Positions 1 through 8,012 of a stretch of 64,000 nt of DNA are shown piece after piece; positions within the stretch are counted from its first letter, which is position 1; each line of letters opens with the position of its first letter. The translations under genes and the position numbers were made by a program. Origin of the DNA: Microvirga aerophila (GTDB taxonomy: Bacteria; Pseudomonadota; Alphaproteobacteria; Rhizobiales; Beijerinckiaceae); contig NZ_QOIO01000003.1 in NCBI RefSeq assembly GCF_003332305.1, positions 1 through 64,000 of the forward strand, written 5' to 3'. The notes below the pieces were generated by a model. The model saw only the letters and a program-made list of their open reading frames with translations. It was not told the DNA's origin and did not search any database.

Positions 1-161
1 CGGATCTCGGTCACGCCCATTCCGGCGAACTGCTTCTTCCACCTGTAGAAGGTTGGCTCGGTGATCCCCATCTTGCGGATCACCTCGGCCACCGGCGTGC
101 CGCTCTCGGCCTGGCGCAGCGCAAAGGCGATCTGCTCTTCCGTGTAGCGCGTCTTCTTCAT
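1..161 (-). CDS. IS3-family transposase OrfA (N-terminal part, cut by window edge)
   Basis: The reading frame begins MKKTRYTEEQIAFALRQAES and continues to the window edge, giving 53 codons. It carries a helix-turn-helix of the transposase_8 type (AEVIRKMGITEPTFYRWKK), which is typical of OrfA proteins of IS3-family elements. OrfA binds the terminal repeats and is normally fused to the OrfB integrase by ribosomal frameshifting. A purine-rich ribosome site (GAGGAGGG) precedes the ATG. OrfB would lie beyond position 1. Whether the element is complete cannot be seen. Confidence 0.8.
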   Translation of the reverse strand, partial: MKKTRYTEEQIAFALRQAESGTPVAEVIRKMGITEPTFYRWKKQFAGMGVTEI

Positions 162-232
162 GGCACTGACCCTCCTCAAGGATCAAAATGCCCGGAAAAG
201 TTGTCCTCCGAATGGACCAGTTTGACGGGTCA
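1..232 (-). mobile_element. IS3-family insertion sequence, one end (partial)
   Basis: The element runs off the left edge of the window. Read on the minus strand, its terminus begins at 232 with TGACCCGTCAAACTGGTCC. The 5' TG fits IS3-family ends, and a transposase OrfA starts 71 bases inside. The terminus provides the stop codon of the neighbouring truncated gene, which places the boundary at about 232. The other end and any target duplication are outside the window. Confidence 0.75.
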
Positions 233-844
233 GGACCAGTGAGCCCGAGCTGCTGCCAGTGCTTCTTGCTGGTGGAGCCGGGGGAGACGAGGCTCTGGCC
301 GTGCCGCACGTCCTTGGAGGGCAGCGGTGATTAGAGACCACTGCTCCTGTTCCAGCGTAAGCCAGCGGTCCAGTCCGATCTCGACTGTCTCGCCCATCAG
401 GGCTCGCTTACGGATAGGCTTGGAGGAGGTGTGAGCCACAACTCGCTGCGACAGCCCTGCCACTGAGGCGAGAGCGACGAAGGTGCCTAGTTCCTGGCGG
501 GTTACGGCTCGATCGGGGTTGCTGTGAAACTTACATTGGATGGCCCAAAGTTCGCCCTGAAACGTCTCAGCGAGGATGTCGATGCCTTCGTCCGTGGCAG
601 GTAACCCCAGCCTTGCCCTGACCTCATCCGGCACCTCGCTCCATCGCCACACGCTCCTGAGTTTAGATTGGTACTCAGGTTGGGTCTGGAGATAGAGTTG
701 CGTCAGGCGCTCGAAGGTATCCCCCTGCTGGGAGATGTCATCGAGTTGGACCAGAGCGTCCCAGAACTCGGACCAGTTGCGGGACTGCTTGATGATCTGC
801 TCAGTGACTGACCTGCGGGATAGGGCAGGGGATCGGACCAGCAT
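230..844 (-). pseudogene. Mrr-type nuclease / SF2 helicase, truncated by IS insertion
   Basis: The 204 residues look like the N-terminus of a large restriction-type enzyme. A PD-(D/E)xK-like nuclease core is visible: GID at about 87-89, E98 and QCK at 103-105, in the context DEGIDILAE...WAIQCKF. After it comes LPRLHQQEALAAA (about 187-199), which resembles the Q motif that opens an SF2 helicase domain. All later helicase motifs are missing. The TGA stop is formed by the first bases of the adjoining IS end, so the gene is broken, not naturally short. N-termini of this type occur in type ISP-like restriction enzymes and related defence helicases. A separate function for the leftover nuclease fragment is unlikely but possible. 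Confidence 0.7.
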
Positions 845-1038
845 GGAGGCTCTCGGTGCTTATAGCTACGCTTGTAGTCTCACAGATAGCTATTCAGCTC
901 TCAACCACTTAACCGTAGTGCCGGTGAAAGATTCATCTCCAGCAGTTTTCCCTCTGGATGAACTAGGAGCCTGACGGTGATCTCATCCCGACTTCCTTGG
1001 TCAGGGCGCTCTTACATCCGGACCCAGTTGGCTGCCGA

Positions 1039-1302
1039 TCAGATTGAACACTTCCTACCATTATGTTCAGGTCTGCCAGTCTGCTCCAACGATTGGCATC
1101 TGAGAGCCCGCGCATGAGTTTTCATCCGGTCGGTGCAGGTGGTCACTAATGGCTGATGACTCGGTTCGCCCGGAAGAGTATTGGCGAGGCTGCTCAAGCA
1201 AGCATCGACGGCGTACCGGGTCTGGGCCACCTTTCCGGTCCAATGATCAGCATGTGCTGATGTTGCGAACACGCAAATCGAAGCAGCGAGAATGATCCTC
1301 AT
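1039..1302 (-). CDS. Small exported protein of unknown function
   Basis: The product has 87 residues if translation starts at the internal ATG, giving MRIILAASICVFATSAHA and then DHW. That is a convincing signal peptide with an AHA-type cleavage site. The longer frame from a GTG at 1317 adds five residues before this signal. The mature part has about 70 residues and four cysteines, which would suit two disulfides in the periplasm. I do not recognise the family. It starts about 30 bases downstream of the LuxR-type regulator on the same strand, so the two may be co-transcribed. Confidence 0.55.
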   Translation of the reverse strand: MRIILAASICVFATSAHADHWTGKVAQTRYAVDACLSSLANTLPGEPSHQPLVTTCTDRMKTHARALRCQSLEQTGRPEHNGRKCSI

Positions 1303-1332
1303 GCCTGTTTCTCTCACGGTTCCTGGAGGTGC

Positions 1333-2082
1333 CTAGTCACGTCTCAAATCAGGTGCTGAGCTGAGGTGAGTTGTTGCCCACATGGCAGCCTGGGTGCGGT
1401 TTTGGGCGCGGATCTTTCTCAGGATCGCCTTGACATGAACTTTCACCGTTGCCTCAGCCACACCCAACTTGCGGGCTATGATCTTGTTCGGAGCCCCTTC
1501 TGTCAGCAACCGGAGGATCGCCTCCTCCCGGCCAGATAGGTTTCTCTCCCCTGGCGAATGGGTATCGATTGGTGCCTCTGCTGTCCCGGGCTGATGCTCC
1601 TGTCGGAGCGCGTGTGTCATATCATTGGTAGCGGACAGGATGACGGCAGCGGGGAACACACTCTCTCCCAGCACGATCAGCTCAAGAGATTTGATCAGGA
1701 TCTCCGGGGCTGTTGCCGTGTCGAGAACTCCCGCCGCTCCGGCCTGGTAGGCCAGCACGATCTCATCCCAACCGACGTTGTCGGCTAGAAGAACGATCCG
1801 GGCAGCCTCGCCCTGCGCCTTTAGCTCCCTGATAAGATCAGCCACATCAGAGGGACTGCCGCTTGTCTCTATCAGGAACAGGATGGCCTTGGCATCGGGA
1901 AAACCCGGGAAACCTGATGGACGGTCGACGGCCTCGTCTTGGATCTGGAACTGAGTCTTCGGCAGGAGGTGCTTGATTCCCTCGCGCATCAGGAAAGTGT
2001 CGCATATCAAGACGGTGGGAATCTCCAATACATCCTGGGCTGCTAAAGCGTCATAACATTCATGAGCACCATGAAGAGACAT
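1333..2082 (-). CDS. LuxR-family response-regulator-like transcription factor
   Basis: This 249-residue protein has an N-terminal receiver-like fold (about 20-145) and a C-terminal LuxR/FixJ HTH (about 182-235, LSGREEAILRLLTEGAPNK, then GVAEATVKVHVKAILRKI). The usual phosphoacceptor aspartate after beta-3 is not evident: the segment reads AILFLIETSG. The receiver may therefore work without phosphorylation. No histidine kinase is adjacent. The gene sits in the accessory region upstream of a small exported protein. The DNA-binding role is clear, but the signal and targets are unknown. Confidence 0.8.
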   Translation of the reverse strand: MSLHGAHECYDALAAQDVLEIPTVLICDTFLMREGIKHLLPKTQFQIQDEAVDRPSGFPGFPDAKAILFLIETSGSPSDVADLIRELKAQGEAARIVLLADNVGWDEIVLAYQAGAAGVLDTATAPEILIKSLELIVLGESVFPAAVILSATNDMTHALRQEHQPGTAEAPIDTHSPGERNLSGREEAILRLLTEGAPNKIIARKLGVAEATVKVHVKAILRKIRAQNRTQAAMWATTHLSSAPDLRRD

Positions 2083-2606
2083 TGATTAACTCGCATCTGT
2101 TAGGGCCAAGAAAATCTTTGAGCCCGACCGGCTGAAGCAGAGCCGAAGCATTTGTGCACCAAGCGCGGATTCTGAATTGATCGTATCTCCAGAGAATGTG
2201 CTGAAATCTGCCAAAGGTCGCAGGATCTTTAAGCCATTGGTCTGATCTCGTTTGATTTGTAGTAAGCTGCGAACGTGTACCGCTGAGCGGCCAAGCCTCA
2301 ACAGAGGCTACTCGCTCTTGCTGTACCTCCTGGACAACAAGCTTTTCTTGAAGCTTAGCTATAAGCGCGCCCAGTCTACTTCTCCGGCCTCAGGTGATTT
2401 TGTCGTCTCAACATTCGTGGGTCAGAGTGCCGGCTGATCAGAGCCCCCTCATGCGGGAGGGCCGCTAAGATTCTGCCGCCTCAGGCGAATTGCAGCTTCC
2501 TCCACACTGATCAACAGGCTTTGTGCGCGACCAAGCGCAGTTCCTCGACACTCCTCCTATCTCATGAGACGTTCCCGATCCGTTCCAGCTGAGTCGAGCG
2601 GGGATT
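2083..2606. other. Intergenic stretch without a supported gene
   Basis: These 524 bases contain only short frames with no family resemblance or good ribosome site. It is the upstream region of the LuxR-type gene on the minus strand and of the small HTH gene on the plus strand, so promoters for both should lie here. I could not place one with confidence. Confidence 0.5.
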
Positions 2607-2798
2607 ATGAGGAAGCGGATACGAGATGCAAGGCTCTCCGTGGAGCAGATTCTGGAAGCTCGATTGCGCTATGCAGACGGCGAGCAGGAACTATCCAAGC
2701 TTGCTCGGGACTACCGGGTCCACCGTGAGGTCATCAAAAGAGTGGTCCTAGGGGAGTCTCATAAGCACCTCCCGATGCCGCCTGAGAGGCCTTGGTGA
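2607..2798 (+). CDS. Small helix-turn-helix protein
   Basis: The 63-residue product is almost entirely one HTH module: LSVEQILEARLRYADGEQ, then LSKLARDYRVHREVIKRVV, then LGESHKHLP. This layout (a linker helix, an HTH and a short W/HKH-like tail) resembles the DNA-binding accessory domain seen in phage and HNH-endonuclease proteins. A GGGG stretch precedes the ATG. No catalytic domain follows. It may be a small element-borne regulator or a leftover domain. The neighbours give no clear partner. Confidence 0.5.
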   Translation: MRKRIRDARLSVEQILEARLRYADGEQELSKLARDYRVHREVIKRVVLGESHKHLPMPPERPW

Positions 2799-2941
2799 GT
2801 CCTGAACCAGTAGGATGGGGTTATATGGGTGCCTTCAAAGCCAAGATCGCCGCCAGTGACGGAGGGGGATAGCGGAAAGGGCGCTGCGGGAGGCGGGGTG
2901 GGTACAGGGAACGCGGCCTAGACGCTCCGTAGTACGCGCTT

Positions 2942-3559
2942 TCACGTTTTTCGGGTGCAAACATCCAATTGCAAATCAGCTAGAACCCTCTTGTTAACCT
3001 CCGATGCAAAGAGCCGCGCCTTTTCTATGTGGCCGTCTCTAATCAAGGGACCCAACGTGCGAAAGCACTGCGAGTTTGCTGCGATGAATTTGGTGAGTTC
3101 AACGTTGGGTCTGATGAGGGGAGATGCGATCCCAAGCTTCTCATAGCTCGTAAGGACGGCACTAATCTCTGCCATGAAATCTTCCGGGTTTCCTCTTTGT
3201 AGAGCGGGGGGTGTTCTAAGATGTTTCTCGATCCGTGCTGCAAGAAGGAGTGACCGTTGGCCTAAGTTTTCGAGGTGTTCCTTCGGGACCGCAGCGTCAT
3301 CTTGGTTCTGACGACGAGCCATGAAAGCGATACGCCATCCGAACAGCAATCCAGCGAGGAAGGTGGCGACATACCGAAGGTAAAAGGTGTCGATTGCCCA
3401 TCCGAGCCAAGCTGCGGCCTGTGTCACGCGGAGATGAGGGGCCGAGTAGAACCCTAGCTCATCCGCCCATCTGACAAAGAACTCTCCGATGATGGCCCCG
3501 AACACGAGAACGAATAACCAACGAAGGGCGGTGAGGATTGGGCGGATTGTCTGGCTCAT
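2942..3559 (-). CDS. Hypothetical inner-membrane protein
   Basis: This 205-residue protein has two predicted membrane segments: about 12-30 (LRWLFVLVFGAIIGEFF) and about 58-80 (RYVATFLAGLLFGWRIAFM). A cytoplasmic, mainly helical domain of about 120 residues follows. I recognise no family and no catalytic motif. It stands alone on its strand between the small HTH gene and the peptidoglycan-binding gene, inside the accessory region. Confidence 0.6.
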   Translation of the reverse strand: MSQTIRPILTALRWLFVLVFGAIIGEFFVRWADELGFYSAPHLRVTQAAAWLGWAIDTFYLRYVATFLAGLLFGWRIAFMARRQNQDDAAVPKEHLENLGQRSLLLAARIEKHLRTPPALQRGNPEDFMAEISAVLTSYEKLGIASPLIRPNVELTKFIAANSQCFRTLGPLIRDGHIEKARLFASEVNKRVLADLQLDVCTRKT

Positions 3560-3804
3560 GTTTGGGTCATCTTGTCAGGTACGACCCTATGTCTGGCAAG
3601 AGTTGTTCACAGCTATCCCCAAGCTCATTTCCTGCCTACAGGACTTGCCTACAACCAAGAGGAAAAAGCCTTAGTTATCAACGATACAACCGAGCTGCTG
3701 CCCTCTCACGGCGAAACAGGGCGGCTCTGAGCTGCCCCGCATTAAGCTCATGGTGATTGAAGCCGAGGGTAGCTTAAGGCACCTGCGTGCGTGGCACAGG
3801 TCAT

Positions 3805-4425
3805 TTACTGGATTGATATACCAGAGGCAGCTTCAAGAGCTTGCACTGTCGCCGGTTCTAGATTGCCCGTAACCGTGATGCCTTGGGCTCGCTCGAAGGC
3901 TTGGATAGCTTGACGGGTCTTGGAACCCATTCGCCCATCGGCTGTAAGCGGTCCATATCCGAGCTTGGTTAGGGCCTCCTGCACGGCATCTACTCGTACT
4001 GGACCGTTCGCGGGACTCGTCGCGCCAGTCTGAGACGGACCTCCGTCATCTGAAGCGAGCGCCGATCCCAACTGAGCCCGCGCTTGAGCGATCGACTCCG
4101 TCAGTTGCGCCCGTGCTTGCTCAAGGCTCTTTATCTGCCCCTGGACAGACGCGAGTTGACCTTGAGCAATCTTCAAGTCCCCGGTGCTTTGGCGAAGTTG
4201 GTCGTATTCGGCAGTGACCCGACGATGCTCCGCATTGAGCTGACTGATCTCATTCTGGAGACGCGTAGTCTGCTCACGGAGGGCATCCTCTTGGCTTCCT
4301 GAGAATGCAGCCGAGTAGCCGTAGAGACCCCACCCCAGCAGGGCCAGAGCCCCGAGGACTCCGCTTGTTACCTTATAGGCTGTTGTCTTGTCGCTCGTCT
4401 GCGCTTCCATGAACTCACTCATCAT
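3805..4425 (-). CDS. Membrane-anchored coiled-coil protein with peptidoglycan-binding domain
   Basis: This 206-residue protein has an N-terminal membrane anchor (about 20-40, GVLGALALLGWGLYGYSAA). A long heptad-rich coiled coil follows (about 48-115). A PG_binding_1 domain ends it (about 146-203: VDAVQEALTKLGYGPLTADG, then GSKTRQAIQAFERAQGI). The layout suggests an inner-membrane protein reaching across the periplasm to the cell wall. Two adjacent ATG codons are possible starts. The C-terminal domain is clear. The cellular role is not known. Confidence 0.75.
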   Translation of the reverse strand: MMSEFMEAQTSDKTTAYKVTSGVLGALALLGWGLYGYSAAFSGSQEDALREQTTRLQNEISQLNAEHRRVTAEYDQLRQSTGDLKIAQGQLASVQGQIKSLEQARAQLTESIAQARAQLGSALASDDGGPSQTGATSPANGPVRVDAVQEALTKLGYGPLTADGRMGSKTRQAIQAFERAQGITVTGNLEPATVQALEAASGISIQ

Positions 4426-4924
4426 CGATAACGGAGACCGTAGACTTAAGAACGCCTACGGGGCTCCGCAATGAATGAGAAACTGTGACCTGAGGAAGGC
4501 GGCCTCAATCTAGAAATAGGGAAAGGCGACCCCTGAGAGCCGCCCCCTGTGTATTCCTAGTTTAAGTGAAATTAGATAGCTCCACGTTGGTTACCTCGGG
4601 AAGCTATCGAACCCGGAATGTAGAAGCAGCGTTGATCATCTGCCAGGTGACACGAACTGATCCTCGCGTTGATAGGCTTGGCGACAGTGATTGCTAAAAG
4701 TGAGTTGCGAGAAGCGAGAAGCGAGAGCCTCAGGACGCCCCTCCTGGGGCTCTTATTTTGTCAGCCCCGCCGAGGAACACGACCCCAGGTCCACCGGTCG
4801 GTATAGGCGCACTCCCATGAGCCCCTCCAGCCAGACCGGAAGCTAGGCTGCCGGAGGTGAGCGATCGGGAATAAACGACGTTCTCCAGCGTTAATTAACT
4901 AAGCAGTAACCTGAGGAGGCCGTG
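4426..4924. other. Non-coding stretch upstream of tandem micro-genes
   Basis: No frame here resembles a gene on either strand. The stretch includes the start region of the minus-strand coiled-coil gene, three tandem GCGAGAA-like units at about 4707-4725, and a strong plus-strand intrinsic terminator at 4724-4760 with no plus-strand gene upstream. That pattern would fit a small RNA of unknown length ending at the terminator. Confidence 0.4.
4724..4760 (+). terminator. Rho-independent terminator without an upstream gene
   Basis: A 12-bp stem (4724-4735 with 4742-4753; AGAGCCTCAGGA against TCCTGGGGCTCT, one G-T pair) closes a six-base CGCCCC loop. It is followed by TATTTTG. The opposite strand has no T-run. 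The CCCCTCC stretch across loop and stem resembles anti-Shine-Dalgarno motifs displayed by some alphaproteobacterial small RNAs. No plus-strand gene precedes it within the window. Confidence 0.65.
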
Positions 4925-5029
4925 ATGGTGAGAGACGACATCCTGACAACTGTTCTGTTGCCGTTAGCCACAGCGGCCGGACTCGGTGCTGCCGGGGTTA
5001 TAATCGTCATCATCGCAGGAATCGTTTGA
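4925..5029 (+). CDS. 34-residue hydrophobic membrane peptide (copy A)
   Basis: ATG follows a strong ribosome site (CTGAGGAGGC) and the frame runs for 34 codons to TGA. The peptide is a single membrane helix with a short charged head (MVRDD) and a small-residue core (LPLATAAGLGAAGVIIV). It shares length and the pattern PL..AAGLG..GV.I....G with the peptide at 5130-5234. Both genes have GCGTTAATT about 36 bases before the ATG. Function is unknown. Candidates are a small membrane regulator or a type I toxin-like peptide. It is too short to recognise by family. Confidence 0.55.
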   Translation: MVRDDILTTVLLPLATAAGLGAAGVIIVIIAGIV

Positions 5030-5129
5030 GCCTGACGACTGCTCTAAGCCTTGGTGCCGGATGTCGGCCCTGTGGACCCTTGGCTCTCTGCTCTGCGTTA
5101 ATTCAGAGGGATGTCGATGGGGTTCACCT

Positions 5130-5234
5130 ATGACCAACTACCATCTCTGGTCTGCCGTCCCGTTAGTGGCCGCCGCTGGTTTGGGCACCCTTGGTGTCCT
5201 GATCGCCGTCTGCTTGGGCTTCGCCTTGGATTAG
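5130..5234 (+). CDS. 34-residue hydrophobic membrane peptide (copy B)
   Basis: The ATG at 5130 opens a 34-codon frame ending in TAG just before the convergent integrase gene. The peptide (MTNYHLWSAV, then PLVAAAGLGTLGVLIAV) is one membrane helix and aligns with copy A over about 22 residues, with roughly half identical. GCGTTAATT lies 35 bases before the start, as in copy A at 37. The ribosome site is weaker (GGGG at about 5119-5122). The matching length, sequence pattern and upstream motif argue that both are real and arose by duplication. Confidence 0.5.
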   Translation: MTNYHLWSAVPLVAAAGLGTLGVLIAVCLGFALD

Positions 5235-5237
5235 GCA

Positions 5238-6815
5238 TCAGACCTCGTACCGAGGCAGCTTAATTACCTCATGATAGAGCCCGGCCATGTCACCATAGAC
5301 TGACCCAAGGCCGGGAAGCGTGTGACCGAGAATGTACTCACGCTTCTCGTGATCCATGCCAACGGCTCTGGCCTTGGTCGTGAAGCGGTGCCGCCACCCG
5401 TGGTTAGGCTGAACGCGCTCATCGGTGATCCCAATAGACCGGACCCACTTAGCAAGCTTCTCTGATTGGGATTGTGCGCCTCGCCCTTTCTGATCCTTTT
5501 CGCTGAAGAACAGAGGGCTAGGGGAGGCACTCTCAATGAACTTCAGGAGACCAATCTCCTCAAGCTGAGGATGGAGGGGAACGTCACGGTAAACCCCGTT
5601 CTTTGTGCCCATGATCCTAACTACGTGGACGCCCTTAACACTCCTGAAGCTGTCCTTACGTAGCGCAGTCACTTCCGAAACACGGGCTCCAGTGAAGGCG
5701 CAAATCCAAGGGACCCACCGCTTGCCTGAGGCGAGACCTTCACTTTCTTGGCGAGGCTTGGAGTAGGTGAGGGCAGCCTTGAGGATGGTCTCGGCCTCAT
5801 CGTCAGTGAAGCCGCTTTCCCGCTCCACCCTTCGCTTTGTAACACGAATCGTCACATCGGCAGCAGGATTGCTGGGGAGGCGCTTGTTCTCCACGGCCCA
5901 CCCAAAGACAGACTTGAGGGCTGCAAGGTCAGCATCCTTGATCGTCTTTCCCGACTTACCTTCAGCAAGCCTCGCATCCTTGAAGCGGATGACATCCTCA
6001 GCGGTGACCCTCGTCGCGTCATCATCGCCGAGGAAGGCGCGGAAGTTGGTGAAGACCGAACGATAGCGATTGGGAGTGGCAGAGGCTCTATTGAGCTGGA
6101 TGGCCTCCTTCTCCCATGCTTCGAACATTGAGGTCATGGTGAGGGGGTTAGTTTGCTTCTCAGATGGCTTATGGAAGGAAGGGAAGCGATTTGCGCGGGG
6201 ATCTGGAGAGTAGTCCCCATCTGCGAACTTCTTGATCTGGTGAGAGGCCTGATCGAGACCCTTACTTACCTCAATGAGAACCCGTTCACGGCTTTCCCCA
6301 TCGATGACTAAACCCTTATGCCTCACAATGGAATCAGCGATGGGACCAAAGCGATCTTCCATTGACCGCTTCACCTTGGCTTGGTGACCAATCATCAGAG
6401 CGCCATAACCGAAATTACCAGCTCTGGCCTCCTCATTCGCCTCAAGGACGTTCGCCCATCTCTCGTAGGAGCCAGGGTTCTCCTCAAAGGCCTTCACGAA
6501 GGCACTGTAAATCTCACCAGCGAGGGCTACAGCATCCTTCTGGGAGAGCTTCTGTGGCCCCCTCCTCACTGCACCCCAGAAATTGTTGAGAGCCGTTAGG
6601 GCCTTGGCGAATCGCGTCTTAGCTTCGCGGGGGTCGCGCGTTCTAAGGGAGGCTTTTACAGTCTCACCAGCCCTAGCTTGGACGGTCTCATCGCCTACAG
6701 GAAGGCTGATGTTTTGCCCCTTCACCGTCGTGACCAAATCAGATGGCACACGAATGCGAAGGTAGAAAATGCCTGTCTTTGGGTCTTTCCAAGGGGAAGC
6801 CATCTTGAGAACCAT
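5238..6815 (-). CDS. int: Tyrosine recombinase / phage-type integrase
   Basis: This large integrase of about 525 residues has an N-terminal DUF6538-like segment (SPWKDPKTGIFYLRIRVPSDL region). A SAM-like core-binding domain and a catalytic domain follow. Visible active-site residues are the Arg of GARVSE (about 375), a beta-hairpin Lys (GTKNGVYRDVPLHP), HGWRHRF (about 472), LGH and the nucleophile Tyr in GSVYGD (about 507). The frame extends upstream to 6851, but the ATG at 6815 has a better ribosome site (AAGGGCGG); 6803 is another option. The gene sits next to a tRNA-Thr 3' segment, which suggests it integrated a mobile element there. All catalytic residues are present, so it may be active. 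Confidence 0.88.
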   Translation of the reverse strand: MVLKMASPWKDPKTGIFYLRIRVPSDLVTTVKGQNISLPVGDETVQARAGETVKASLRTRDPREAKTRFAKALTALNNFWGAVRRGPQKLSQKDAVALAGEIYSAFVKAFEENPGSYERWANVLEANEEARAGNFGYGALMIGHQAKVKRSMEDRFGPIADSIVRHKGLVIDGESRERVLIEVSKGLDQASHQIKKFADGDYSPDPRANRFPSFHKPSEKQTNPLTMTSMFEAWEKEAIQLNRASATPNRYRSVFTNFRAFLGDDDATRVTAEDVIRFKDARLAEGKSGKTIKDADLAALKSVFGWAVENKRLPSNPAADVTIRVTKRRVERESGFTDDEAETILKAALTYSKPRQESEGLASGKRWVPWICAFTGARVSEVTALRKDSFRSVKGVHVVRIMGTKNGVYRDVPLHPQLEEIGLLKFIESASPSPLFFSEKDQKGRGAQSQSEKLAKWVRSIGITDERVQPNHGWRHRFTTKARAVGMDHEKREYILGHTLPGLGSVYGDMAGLYHEVIKLPRYEV

Positions 6816-6894
6816 GTGTACCGCCCTTGTGTACAGGTGGGGCGGCCTCAAAGTCTTGTCCTACAACAAGTTCTTGGTTTCTCAAAGGTTTGGC

Positions 6895-6957
<63 letters not shown>

Positions 6958-6963
6958 AGCTAA

Positions 6964-7089
6964 ACCCACACGTTTCGCTTTGTCAGACCAAATCTGTGAA
7001 TGCAAACGGAATCGACCCACACAAATTCCGTTGGTGGATACCCTCTTCAAACCAGCGATATTGTGTCGCTTGCTTACCCACTGCTTACC
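6964..7089. repeat. Short direct repeats beside the tRNA-Thr segment (possible integrase arm sites)
   Basis: ACCCACAC occurs at 6964-6971 and again at 7015-7022. TGCTTACC occurs at 7071-7078 and 7082-7089, exactly 11 bases apart. Phased short direct repeats flanking an att core are typical of arm-type binding sites for tyrosine integrases. Assignment to this integrase is inference. The stretch 6958-7137 contains no gene. Confidence 0.3.
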
Positions 7090-7136
7090 AGCTCATTCAC
7101 TGCGGGCAACACAAAGCAGCTACATCATTGAAAAGC

Positions 7137-7213
<77 letters not shown>

Positions 7214-7392
7214 GGCCGGTTGTACGCGACCAAGCGGCCGGGTTTTAGGCTCGGGGGCTCGGGTCTGTCAATCGTTGATGGAGCCTGAAACCGCCATTCT
7301 TTCGGATGGGATTGGGGCCTCCGGCGGATCCCGGGTTGTTCCGAACTGCCAAGAACGCTACATGAGCACGATCCGTTCCTGACAGGTTTCCC

Positions 7393-7683
7393 ATGCGCGC
7401 TCTGCTCGAAGTCATCCTGCTGGCCTTGCAGCTTTATGTTTACCTCATCGTCGCCTCGGCGATCCTGAGCTGGCTGGTCGCCTTCAACGTCGTCAACACC
7501 CGCAACGATTTCGTCCGCTCGATCTGGAATTTCCTTGATGCGGTGACCGAACCCGCCTTGCGGCCGATCCGGAGGATCCTGCCCAATCTCGGCGGGGTCG
7601 ATATTTCGCCCGTCATCCTGATCCTGCTCATCATCTTCATCCAGAAGCTTATCGTGGATTACCTGCTCCCGGCGGCCTTCTAA
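7393..7683 (+). CDS. YggT family membrane protein
   Basis: This 96-residue protein has the YggT layout: a hydrophobic segment (about 5-28), the loop with [20 protein letters not shown], then a second segment (about 70-90). The P-x-L-x-P-I-R-R-I-L-P motif is diagnostic. YggT proteins lie in the inner membrane and have been linked to osmotic tolerance and cell-division clusters, without a firm biochemical role. The next gene begins 14 bases after its stop, and the YggT-DUF167 pairing is a common gene neighbourhood. Confidence 0.9.
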   Translation: MRALLEVILLALQLYVYLIVASAILSWLVAFNVVNTRNDFVRSIWNFLDAVTEPALRPIRRILPNLGGVDISPVILILLIIFIQKLIVDYLLPAAF

Positions 7684-7697
7684 CGGCGGCTCACGCC

Positions 7698-8012
7698 TTG
7701 CCCTTGCGCATCCGCCCGGACGGGCTCGAGGTTCGGGTGCGGGTCACGCCCCGAGGCGGGCGCGACGCCATCGACGGTGTCGAGACGCTCTCGGACGGGC
7801 GAGCCGTCCTCAAGGTTCGGGTGCGGGCAGCGCCGGAGGATGGGGCAGCCAATAAGGGCGTCCGGAAACTCCTGGCCAAGACCCTTCGGGTGCCAGTCTC
7901 TTCCGTGAGCTTGGAAGGGGGAGCAACCAACAGGCTGAAGACATTTCTGATTTCGGGAGACGGAGCGGCTCTGGCAGCCCGTCTCGCCGCTTTGACAGGA
8001 CAGCATTCATGA
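7698..8012 (+). CDS. DUF167 (YggU) family protein
   Basis: The 104-residue product matches the YggU fold: [14 protein letters not shown] near the start, then [20 protein letters not shown] and the signature region with [10 protein letters not shown]. The start is a TTG codon at 7698, supported by position and family length. The stop overlaps the folD start (ATGA), so translation is coupled. The molecular function of the family is not established. Confidence 0.88.
   Translation: MPLRIRPDGLEVRVRVTPRGGRDAIDGVETLSDGRAVLKVRVRAAPEDGAANKGVRKLLAKTLRVPVSSVSLEGGATNRLKTFLISGDGAALAARLAALTGQHS

Noticed and set aside
2086..2301. 71-residue minus-strand frame upstream of the LuxR-type gene
   Set aside because: No ribosome site, no recognisable motif and no hydrophobic or helical pattern typical of a real small protein.
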